Part shown: positions 39,301 through 51,300 of the stretch, piece after piece | How positions within the stretch are numbered: position 1 is the first letter of the stretch | How the letters are laid out: each line of letters begins with the position of its first letter | Assembly: GCF_029873635.1 (NCBI RefSeq) | Contig: NC_080422.1 | Location: forward strand, 3,080,001 to 3,144,000 | Length of the DNA: 64,000 nucleotides | Origin: Malania oleifera | Lineage: Eukaryota > Streptophyta > Magnoliopsida > Santalales > Ximeniaceae | Reading direction: 5' to 3' | The notes under the pieces: model-generated | What the model was told of the DNA's origin: nothing | Databases searched by the model: none | Seen by the model: the letters and a program-made list of their open reading frames with translations, nothing else | Translations under genes and position numbers: made by a program

Positions 39301-42300
39301 TATAGGAGCTACACCTAACTTACCACGAACATGTTCATTCATTAATTTATCTTTTAATTTTATACCACTCATCCATCTAAGCATTCTCATATCGGCAACT
39401 TTTACTTTTTGGATATTATGTTTCTTCGTCACCCAACATTCCAATCCATATAGCATAGCTAGTCTTATAGCTGTCCTATAAAACTTCCCTTTCAATTTTA
39501 AGGGTATTCAACGATCACATAGCACACTTGAAGCACTTTTCCATTTTACCCAACCTACTTTAACTCTATGCATTACATCATCTTCGATTTCTCCTTCAGC
39601 TGGCATAATAGATCCAAGGTATCGAAATCTACAAGTGCTACTTATTTTTTCATCATCAAGTTTAACTTTGTCTCCAATATTCCTCCTATCATTACTAAAA
39701 TTACATTTCATATATTCTTTTCTTATCACTATTATTATTATTATTAGATGGTTAGAAGTGAAAATTTTGTGTTTATGATTTGTACACTTAATATATGCAA
39801 TTTTTTGTTTTAAGTTTTCCATTTGCAAATCTTGGAGTATACAAAATTTTTCAAAGAGTACTATTAAAAATTTTCTTTTTTTTTCTTTTTTTTTTATTTT
39901 AGTCTAGCTTCGATTCACACCTAAAATTGTATGCTTTAGATTTGTTAAATGCATTGCATTGTTTGTGTGGTTTCTACTAGTTGTACGATGTGATTTAGAA
40001 AATTGTCTGTGTGAAATAAATTTGCAAAAAAAAGAAAAAACCGTCAAACGTGGACTTCGCCTGTGTAACACAAATTATCTTTGTGCACACAATTAGTCCC
40101 AAGCCCTGATAAAGGAGTAGAGTTGTGCTACGTAGCTGACAATCAGTGTAAAACTTTGTTAGATCTTATTATCATAAATTCTTACCAAATTCACCTAAGT
40201 CAAGTGAATAAACCCGATCAGTATAGAAGGAAGAATGCTAATAAGTTCGCACAATAAACTAAGATTGGATAGCAACTTGTTATATAGGGACTCTTACAAG
40301 CAAAAGTATAAAAATAGTGGAAATAATGTTTAGAAGGAAAACTTGATCTACTTTCAATAGATGAGATATGTAGAGAGAGAGCAAGAGAAATTGAAAAATC
40401 AAGGTTTAAACTTTGGTACACTGGTGAAGAGAAACATAAAAACGGGGTGGGAATTATTGTTAGACAAAGATCTAAAAGATAATGTAATAGATGTTAAAAG
40501 AATAAGGAATAGGGTCATTAAAATCATGATAGGTTTAGGCTTGAAGATAGTGAACGCCATTAGTGCATATGCTCCCCAAATAGGCTTAGCAGAAAATCTT
40601 AAAAGACAGTTTTGGGAAGATATCTATAGCATTTTACAAGGGACGCAAACGTCTAAAAAGAGATTCATAGGAGCTTATTTGAATGGACACGTTCGAAAGG
40701 ATAATATAAGCTATGAGATGATACATGGAGATCATGGATAAGAAGATAAAAATGTAGCCAGTGATACAATCTTAGATTTTGCCATGTATTATGATTTTGT
40801 TACATTGAATACTTGCTTTATAAAAATAATATAAAAAAAAAATCAATACTTAATAACTTTCACAAGCGGGCTTAATAAAAGCCAAATAGATTTCTTCTTA
40901 ACTAGGAACAGGGATCGTTTATCTTTTTAAGGATTGTAAAATTATCCCAGGTGAAAGTTTAGCTACACAACATAAAGTCCTAGTATTAGATATACATATT
41001 AAAAAATGGAAGACAAAGAGTAACATAAATCAACACAAAAGGACTAGATGGTGGAGTTTGAAAGGATAATATGGTAAACTTCAAAAAGAAAATTATCAGA
41101 GTGTGATTACACAGCAAGGGGCAAGGTAGATGCAAATGCTATTTGGAATAAAATGACTAATTTTATCATAAGGATGGCAAAAGAGGTTTTAGGCGAGTCC
41201 AAAGGAAGATACTCGAGTAGTAAAGAAAGTGTTGGGATCAAGAAGTCCAAAAAGCCATTAAAATAAAAAGAAATTGTAAAAATATAGAAAATCTTGAAAA
41301 ATATAAACATGTGAGAAAAAATACAAAAAAAAAAAAAAAAATACTATTAGTGAAGCTAAAAATAGAGTTTATGATACTTTATGTAATAGACTAGATACAG
41401 AAAAGGAGAAAAAGACATTCATAAACTTGCTAGAGTTAGAGAAAGAAAATGCAAATTTTTAGGCAACATAAACTGTATAAAGGACGAAAATGACAATATC
41501 TTAACTAGAAAAGAAAACATAAAAGAAAAATGGCAAAAATACTTGATAAGTTGTTCAATGAAAACCAAAATAAAATATTGAACTTAGAAGTGACAAATAA
41601 GGAGAATACTAAAAATAGGAGATTTATTCACAAAATTAGAGTCCTTGAAATTAAGATGGCATTAAAAAATATGAAAAGTGGGAAATTTATAGGACCAAAT
41701 AAAAGAACAATTAAAGTTTGGAAATTTTTAGGGGATAAAAGAAATATTTGGTTAACTAATCTATTCAACACTATCATAAAAACCCAGAAAATGTCAAATG
41801 AATTAAGGAAAAGTACGTTAGTACCTTTGTACAAAAACAAATGCGATATTCAAAATTGTAATAACTATTGTGGAATTAATAATATGAGTCATCCAATAAA
41901 ATTATGGGAAAGGGTAGTTGAACATAGAATAAGACTAGAAATGAGGATTTCAAAAAATCAATTTGCTTTTATGTCTGGGAAATCAACAAAAAAAAAGTTA
42001 TTTATATTTTAAAAAGTTAAATGAAAAAATTTAGGGAAAAGAAGAGGGACTTGCATGTAGGTTTTATTGACCTAGAGAAAGCATATGATAGAGGGGTATG
42101 CAGTAGATATACTAAGGTCATTAAGGATATGTATCATAGAGTAGTGATTAGCATTAGGACTATAGAAGGGGAATCTAGAGATTTTCCAATCACAATAGGT
42201 GTAGATCAAGGTTCTAATTTGAGTCTTTATCTTCTTACTTTAGTGATTGATGAACTTACTAGGAATATCAAAAATGAGATCCCTCGATATATGTTGTTTG

Positions 42301-45300
42301 CAGATGATATCAAGTTGATTGATCATAGTAAAAGCATAATGGAATCTAAGCTAGAACTTTTGAGAGCCACATTATAGTCTAAAGGGTTTAACATAAGTAG
42401 GAATAAGACAAAGTAAATGAAATATAATTTCAGTAATTTAAGGAGTAGCAATGGGGGGAAGATTAAACTTGATAATCAAGAGATTAATAGCAACTAATAG
42501 ATTTAGATATCTTCGATCTATTATGCAAGCGAAAGGGGAGATTGAAAATGTAGTACATAAAATTAAAACAGATTGGGTAAAATGGAGGAGTGCATCAGGT
42601 CTGTTGTATGATCTTAGAATACCCTTAAAATTAAATGGAAAGTTTTATAAGATGGCCATAAGGCCACCTATGCTTTATAGTTCAAAATGTTAAGTAACTA
42701 AGAAATAACATGTACAAAAAGTAAAAGTTGTTGAAATACAAATGTTAAGGCGAATGAGTGATATAAATTAAAAGATAAAGTAAAAAACAAGCACATAAGC
42801 AATAATTTAAGCATAACACCGGCTGAAGAAGATAAGGGAGGGACGGCTTAGATGGTTTGGTCATTTGAAACACAGGCCTAGTAAAGCACCTATAAGTAGG
42901 GGTGAGCATAATTCGAGGAAACCCGAATTAACCGATCGAAATTGGTCGGTTTGGTTCGGTTAAGAACACAAGATCGGTCGGTTCGTTTTACAAAGTTCCG
43001 TTAATCGGTTCATCGGTTCGGTTAAAAGGAATGTTAATTCAGTTAACCGAAATAACCGATTTAATAATTAATTAAAATTTAAATATAAATTAGTATATGT
43101 TAATTTGTTAATATGTTAATTAGTATATGCTAATTTGTTAATAGGTTAATTAGTATTTGGTAAAAAAATCTACAATTATATTATGTTTTTATTAATTAAT
43201 TTCAAATTAATTCGGTTAACTGAATTACCCGAAAAGGTAATTTGGTCGGGTGAGGTGAGGTGAGGCCCCTCAATTCGGTCGATTTAGTTAACAGTTCTCA
43301 TTAACCGAAAACTTCGGTTAATTCGATTAATTAACCGAATTTGGCCGAACTAACCGTTTGCTCACCCCTACCCGTAAGGAGTTAGTTATTGTTTCTCGCA
43401 TAAAAATGGTAGGGGCGAGATTGTTAGAATTGGTATCTTACATAGGATCATTAAGAGTGTCTGCATAGGATCTGATTGTGGATCGTACGATGCTACTTAC
43501 AATGTAAAATGAATTTAAAATTTATATATTTGGCAATTCATGACAACTCTCCACAAAATAATCCTAAAAACTTGGTAGTAAGTTCAAGAAATTAAAACTA
43601 ATTTCAAGAATGTAGCTAGTTTCCTAGCTAGCACCTAGCTGGTTTTTCCTTCAACAATTTTGAACTTTAAAAAAAAATAAAAAACAAAAATAAAAATAAA
43701 AATAAAAATAAACCAAATAGCTTGAACTGCAAAGTGCTATAAAAAGGGTAGATTGTTGCTAGCTTATTTATTTAATAATTATAATTAAAAAGAAAAGCGA
43801 AAAAAAATGAAGAGAAGAAGGAAGAAGAAATGTTAATCTTAATTCAATGAACTAATGTAAATTTCTCAATTTTGAAGAGGAAGAACTTTTTGTAAGTCAC
43901 AAAGAAAAGACAAGGAAAAGGAAAGCTATATGCTCTTTACTTTGGGAAAAAAAGATAGGTCTTTGGCTTGTCAATAATAAGAGGAAAAAGGAGAAGAAGA
44001 AAGTAAAAAGAACCAAAACGATAATGCATAACTGCCACGGGCTAGCAACTTTAAGCTCTCAGCCTGATTGTGCAGCTCTCTATTTGTTGAAGCTCTTAGC
44101 TGACCTCTACTATTGCTAGAAGAAGGAATAATCCAAGCCCGCTGATAGACAATCTAGGATCTATCTATCAAGACCTCTAAACCCTCATATAGCTTTCAAT
44201 TTTGAAGGAAGAGAGCTTTGAAGAGATGCTCAGCTGTTCTCTTGACTTGAATTGAAAAAATCCTAGAACATGCTCGCTATGCTGCCCTAATTTGACGCAT
44301 TTAGCCAACTAGACCAAATTTTGTGTCTATTGCAAAAGTAAAATGTTTGGGCCAATAAAAATATGTATTGGGCCTTTTTCATTAAAATCCTAAATAGGAA
44401 AAATCCATATTCCATTGCAAAAGTAGGATCGGTAGGATTGCAAGTAGAATCAAGATCCTAAGCTCCTAAGGTTCCAGATAAGATCCAACTGGGATCCTAC
44501 TTTATTAAGATTCGACTTAAGATCCAGATCGATTAGACAAGTATGGATCGTAGGATCATAGAATTGCAAGATTGGGATCAGGATTTTGATAACCATAGGT
44601 AAGGGTAAGTCTAAAATAACTTGAAATGAGGTAGTGAGAAAGGATTTAACATCCCTTAATCTAATAGAAGAAGACGCCCCTGATCAGGTAAATTGGCAGA
44701 AAAGAATTCATGTAGCCAACCCCACCTAGTGGGACTTAAGGCTTGTTGTTGTTGTTGTTGTTGTTGTAGTATTTGCTTTGGAGCTGTGAATATATTATTT
44801 GGAGTATTCGACAATGTTTGGGTGCGCCTGAAGTTTCTAGAGGGGTTGTTAGGTATTTCTTTTGTAAGTTTTGGAAAGGAAAAGGATGGCGGGAGGTTGT
44901 GGAGGCGTGCTCTTTTTTCTATTTCGTGGAGCTGTGAATATATTATTTGGAGTATTCAATAATGTTTGGGTGCGCCTGAAGTTTCTAGAGGGGTTGTTGG
45001 GTATTTCTTTTGTAAGTTTTGGAAAGGAGAAGGATGGCGGGAGGTTGTGGAGGCATGCTCTTTTTGCTATTTCATGGGGTATTAAGCCAGAACAAAATGC
45101 TTGTATATTTTCTGGCAAGAGAGTGCCTCTATCTTTACTTTGAGACAAGGTTAGGTATTTGGCATCCATTTGGGAATTTAGTGTCGGTTGTTTCAAGGGA
45201 TGTTGTTTTGAGGATGTAAATAAAGATTGAAAGGCTTTGCTAAGCTCATTATATTTTATTCTTTTCTTTTCACTTTAGGTTTGAAACTTTTTGTTCTCTT

Positions 45301-48300
45301 CATTGTATTCTACTCTCCTTGATAATGTATTTAGTTGGTCAATCTCTTGCGATGCTCTCAAAACGACGCTCAAAGCTCTCTCTCGTTGGAAACCATGGGA
45401 GCCTCAAAATTGTCTCCTCTTGATACTCTCTCTCTTCACTATCCTTCAAAGCCTCTTAGCCTTGCCTCATTGGAGCCCTACTTCTCAACCTCAAGCAAAA
45501 GATTCATCAAAGTTTTAGAGCCACTCGCTACTCCTCCCTTCTCCTCAAAGCTCTTTTCTGTCGATCTTGAAAGCTTCGCTGCCTTTTGTCCGTGCCCCAA
45601 AGAGACTCGCAATCCCTTCCTCTACCTTGAGCCTCTCTCCCAACCTCGAACTTCTCTCCTTGTCTCATAGCCTCCTTCAACTCCTTCCTGTGCGCTCCCT
45701 CTCTCCGACATGCTTCAATGGCAAATCAGCCATCTTCATTGAAAGGAAGTCCTTCAACCTTGCTCTTGACGGCGAGAAGATCAACCAACATAGGGTTACT
45801 GAAAATTGCAAAGTTAGGCGGTTCTTCATCTATGCGGGTGAAAGGAACAAAAGAACCTTCAAAGGAACTATTTCTCCTATTCAATCCGTCATGAACTAAT
45901 CGATGGTCATGATCTCTACCTATAATTATAGGGCTGGCTGGAAAGGACCCCTTAGTAATCCTTGGTTTTCTTGACACTTTTCAATAAGGGATGTTTCTTT
46001 CCTATTGTTTTTTCCATTGTACTTGGGCGGCACCCCCTTGATGCCTCTTTTTAATATAATTTCTCTTACTGAGCAAAAAATAAAAAATAAAAATTTCTAG
46101 TCTCCTTGATGTCCTAATAACTTTTCTTTTTCTATCCACAAAAAATTGAAACAAGCTATATTGCATATATAACTTGAGCTATAAATTTACAAAATTATCA
46201 TCATAAAATTTATCATTAAAAAAAAACACTAACAACTTGAGCAAGCAAAAACTAGAAAAGGAAAGAACGTTGAAGTTAACAGTATAGAAATGAAATACCA
46301 AATACTAATATTATTTTTTAAAATAAAAGATTGTTAATATCTTATTGCTAATTAGTGCATGTGATATCTTGTGATATTACAAAAAATAGATAATTTTGTA
46401 GCGTTATCATCCTCATTATAATCATCACCCCTTCTCTTCACATAGCTGTTCAAGATTGATCTACGAAAGGAAAAAAGCAGTCCCATAACAGTAGTGGCCC
46501 AAATGGCCTTTACAGCTACCATGTTTGTTCACATCAATTTAGCAGTGTGTAATAGTATTGGGGCCCCAAAACTCCTTTATGCAACAGCATTACAAATCTG
46601 TCACAGCCACTATTTGAACACGCTATAACATCTCATATATAAATTCAAATATAAAAATGAAAATAAAATAGGCACAACCATGGGTATGCTATAACCTATA
46701 TTATGGGAAAAGTCAAGGAAAAATAGCAGGAAACATATAAACCATCAGGAATTATGAAATATGCATTCTACCTCATCTGGCTTACGGCTCGTCTCTCGAA
46801 CCTCAGCTACAATGACATCCGTATCAATGTTCCTGTTAACTTCAGGATTTCCCTTTATTCCAACAAGGCAATGCTCCTTACTGTGATTGAGCCAATGGCC
46901 CGTGCGCCCTGTCCTAATTATTCGCTGAAGTTGATTGGTCTTCACCCAAATGAGCTCCTCAATGCGCTTGTACCCCCAAAGCTCTAAACTGCAGGAAATG
47001 AATTGAAATACATGCAATTCAACCTCAATGAACAAGCAATAACATGTGCATACAGGAACCCACAGAAAGAAATAAACTGTTCAAAAGCATGCTACATTTG
47101 CAAAGACCACACAGCACATCAAATTGACTCAACATATGTAAATACCCTTCTTCATTTCAAAAAAAAAAAACAGGTATAAAGCATTTAGCCGTGATTATCA
47201 TTGCTGGTTGAGAGTGAGAAGAGTTTAGTGAGCTAGAATTTGAGAGAGAGAAAGAACATTGTAATCTCTTCATTCATGACGAGTTTCTTTCCAGTCCTTG
47301 CCTCTGCACATATGTGTCAAGCAGATCACCATCTATTGCAATTGTTTCCTTTTTTTTTTTAACAAATAAATTATTTAAAAAAATAACCAAGCAAGTACAC
47401 TAGAAGGAGGGCAATAAGTCCCCCAAAGAGCAAAAGGAAAAAACAAGAAAATTACAATAAAGCTGCCCTCCAATCTCTAACAAGATCAAGAAGCAAGAAA
47501 CCCCAAAAGAAACCCGAAGGAATGGGCCCAGAATGAGGCCAACAACACTGCTCTATCCCACAATAGACAAGAAGAGATTGTGCAATCCTTGAAAGTTTTC
47601 GCATTTCTCAATAAATGATTCAACAACACTGCTCCATCCCACAACAGACAAGAAGAGATTGTGCAATCCTCGAAAGTTCTCGCATCCCTCGATAAATGAT
47701 TCCATGCTATTTTCTCCCCCCACCTGCTCTTCTAAGATTCTAAATAAATAATTCCACCTTGGAATACTATCAGACTCTCATTGTGATTGACCGAAGAATT
47801 ACCTCCTTACCTTTCCTCTTGGCATTCACTTCTTCATCCATCTTCCTCTGCACCCAATCATAGACATCCTCCAACCTTCTCAAAGTTTGTTGGGATCCCT
47901 TTCCCATGGTCCTCCAGCCTTCCAACATGCAAAGGGTAACAAATTCCTCTCAATCCAAACGGTCACAAAATAGCAAAAAAACAGCACAATGCATGAAAGC
48001 TCTCCCTCCTTACTCTTGCTGAATCCCCAATACCTCACCAGCAAAAGAACACCCACTGCCCAAGGTAGCACCCAAGCTTCACTAAAACAAGAAAAGAGGA
48101 CACTCCAAATATGGGTAACCACCATGCAATGTAAGAAGAGGTATGCATTCATCTCATTGGACTACAAGGCTCTCAGCCCTGATAAGTGTCTGCCTATAAA
48201 TAGAAGGAAGGGCCTTCTACAAGGAATTTTCACAGCATGTTTATTTCTAATTCATTTAATTGAAGAATTACCAGTTTTCCAGGTAAGAGAATAAAAAATA

Positions 48301-51300
48301 AGAACCCAAACAGAGATCTTTAAAATATAGCAGCTGAGAGTTTCTAAACACATACCATTCACGTCCTAGCTCCATTGCACGTCCAGTCACCCAGAGAAAA
48401 ATCAGGCCATCAGTCTGTAAGGCAGGAACATTAAGACTACGCATTTCATCATCTGCCATTGTCCCATAAGGCAATTCCATATGGATATCCCACGGTGGAT
48501 CTGCCATTATAACTCCAAATTGTCCTAAGATGTCCATTCTAAATGTACGAATGTCACAATTAATCCATTGTGGTTCACCAAGCTCCACTTCTGAACAATA
48601 TTCAGCACGCTGAGACTTCAATGGTTTTGGGGGCGTAATAGCAGCACCACCCATCATCATGGGTGGCACATCTGGTGTTGGGTCAAGCTCATAATGAACA
48701 TATTTGCATGTCTATTTAAGAAAACAATAATTAATATAACTCCTAGTTAAAATGATGATATCAAATGATTAATATAATTGCCAAATAGAAATAACTGTTA
48801 AAAACGGACATAAACTTACCTTCATGTGACGGCAGGTATCCAGAAAAGAACAATCCCCTAAATTGATATCAGTATGTAGAGCAATTATGCGACGAAAATG
48901 AACCTGAATGAGAGTGATATTAATCATAAAAAACAATATATAGTTACATAATATTAAAATCAAGGTAACATACAGGCGCCAAACAAGAGGACAAAAATGT
49001 CAATCGCACTTCATAAAGTATGTATAACCTTCTGCACATTTTTCTATGCTAACAAGCAATATCGAGCTCATTGTTTTCATACCAACCTTCTCACAAGCAA
49101 TATAAGAGCCAGACCGACGGCGGCAATCTTCTTTTGTTAAGGCTGAACAGTACACCTTTAACTGAGAACCACCTTTGGTTTTGAACTGAAACAAGATTCA
49201 ATAACACAGATGTTAAACAACATATCCATGAGCAATAACATGGACACCTAAATGTATACAGATCAATTTACAGTTTACAAGTCCTAGAGATGCAACTGAT
49301 GCACATATATGACAAGAAGTAAAATGAAAAAGAACTTAAAACATCAAACACTCATAAAATCCAACTAAAGAGAACATGGCAACATTAGGGATTGTAACAT
49401 ATTTTGAAAAATAAGTTTGAACTGGAACTATATGTTATAACCAAATCATGTCTGAGTCAAATGCAAACTTAGAATCACTTTTCATGGTGGTCTTGATCAT
49501 CAAAAGGAGAAAACAGAAAACATTACAGGGATTGGTTCATGCCTTCATGAAATGCGCATGTGACTAAAGTAATATTCCAATAACGTTAAAATGTATCCAT
49601 GTTCATATTTGCAATTAAAATATAACATTTCAAGCATCTTACATTACCATTTATCATTTATCATTTATCACATTTGTGGGAATGTGATCACCATATAATA
49701 GGTGGTATAGTAACTCCCATGAAATGGGCAATGCATTAGAGGAAAGAAGAAAACCAAACTATCCTAATTCTTTTCTGAAAATTTCAAAAATATTCAACAT
49801 AATCCTCAACCGTCCCCAACCATTTTCCTGGCTTTTTCACCTTCCAAAAACAAGAAGTTATACTCCTTGGTCCTCTATACTGAATCCATCAAAAGAGAAT
49901 TTTCTCCCTCTCCCATCTCTGTTTGTGCCTGAGTGAATCTTCAGTGTTCTGAGTGCTGTATTGTTTGCTTGGCAGGTGATTTCAAAAACAGAATGAGATT
50001 AAGCTTCTCTAGCCAAAAATTTTTGCATCTATCGCAGGTGAGAAAATCAAATATCATCAAACTCATAAATGCTATTGCAACTTGATTTCAATGATTTTGA
50101 ACATAGGATCGTTGAATTCATAAGTGCTACCATTTTGAACTAAGGAGTTCAAAGTCGAACTCACAAGTACTTCAATTGGAAATTCCGAGTTCAAAATCGA
50201 ACACATAAGTTCCTCGTAGAACTTATGATTAACTTCTAAGATATATAATCCATGTTTTTTTCCTCACTCGATTACCAAAAAGGATCTAAGATCCCAATTT
50301 GATGCAAAATTATGATTCCAGTTGAGTCTAGAATTTAATGATGAATGGCAAACCCCTAATCATCTACAAAGCACCTGTGAAAATTAATGCTGAAATTTTT
50401 TTCTTTTATTTTGGTATCGGTATAACACGCTGATTAGATGAACCTTGTATGCACAAGCTGGAAAATGAAAAAACAAAATAAAAATATAGACAGTGGATGG
50501 CAAAAACCATAACTAGCTATAGCTAGGAAGTAGATTCTAAAATGCAAACTCTGAATTGACTGAAGAAAACTGCATATTGAAGCTACAGTAGCAGCTGAGG
50601 GCAGCGGTACTGCACAACATATAACCACAATGATTCAAAATGCAACTAATTATTTAATAATGAAGGATTGAGAGGTTAGTTAACAAGGTTAGAGAGAGAA
50701 GAAATATTTCAATTTTAAATTACATTGAGGGGAGTTTATAATGTTTTGTGTCTACTAGAATATATGTGGCACATACTCCTTTGGCTGGGAAGTAGCGAAC
50801 GATTATGGTATTGAAACTTTACATGGATGTGTTAAATCAACTCTTAATGATGATGACACTAGCAGTCAAAAGCGCGCGCCTAGGCCCGAGGCGCAGTGGG
50901 GCGACGAGGCTAGCGCCTCATCAAGGTTGAGACAAGGCGACCTTCAAAAGGCACAGGTAGGTGCACTGAGGCTCCAAGCGCAGTGAGTCGCGCTTGAGAT
51001 ATCTGACCTTTTAACTTCATTTTTTTTTAACCTTTTAAGAAAGAAAATATAGCCAAACTCGAACCAACCCTAGCCCTAGCCCTAGCCCTAACCAAAGGCT
51101 TCAAATCAAACCAGCCGGTCCAGGCTTCATCTTCGAACCTTTGAACCAACACAAAACCAACAGTCTGGGCTTCATCTTCACGCCTTCGAGCCTTCACTAG
51201 CAAGAGAGCCCTTGCAAGTGCCCTTCATCTTCAAGGTTCAAGCCTTCAAACCAACACAATCTTCATCCTCAAGCCTTTGGACCAACATGAAACACCTTCA

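Larger units (their letters stand above)
40350..44768 (+). mobile_element. RTE-clade LINE, near full length, with two insertions
   Basis: Plus-strand order: endonuclease from about 40360 ([20 protein letters not shown]), the linker, RT from about 41530 ([51 protein letters not shown], and the FADD active site at 42297-42308), the C-terminal block to about 42850, then [15 protein letters not shown] near 44660 and the RTE terminus (ccaaccccacctagtgggac) with a ttg repeat to about 44768. The start of the endonuclease is missing. It is heavily decayed, with many stops and frame changes and AT-rich drift. A hAT-like MITE (42897-43370) and a further insertion (43417-44597) split it. Confidence 0.85.
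35565..46771 (-). other. MTA intron 5 (11.2 kb)
   Basis: Bounded by GT at 46771-46770 and AG at 35566-35565 on the minus strand. It holds, in plus-strand order, AT-rich sequence (35565-36400), L1-like remains (36400-37880), CT-rich sequence with no gene (37880-39030), a minus-strand RTE fragment, AT-rich sequence (39730-40350), a plus-strand RTE copy with two insertions, L1-like remains with a tandem duplication (44781-46095), and about 670 bp with nothing I recognise. It must be removed as one unit between the exons ending RKPDE and starting MYPMLERI. Confidence 0.85.

Noticed and set aside
45335-45899. Two open frames (111 and 110 codons) as a possible host gene in MTA intron 5
   Set aside because: Flanked by L1 C-terminal sequence and an L1-like 3' tail; an ORF1-like remnant is more likely, and no exon structure is apparent.
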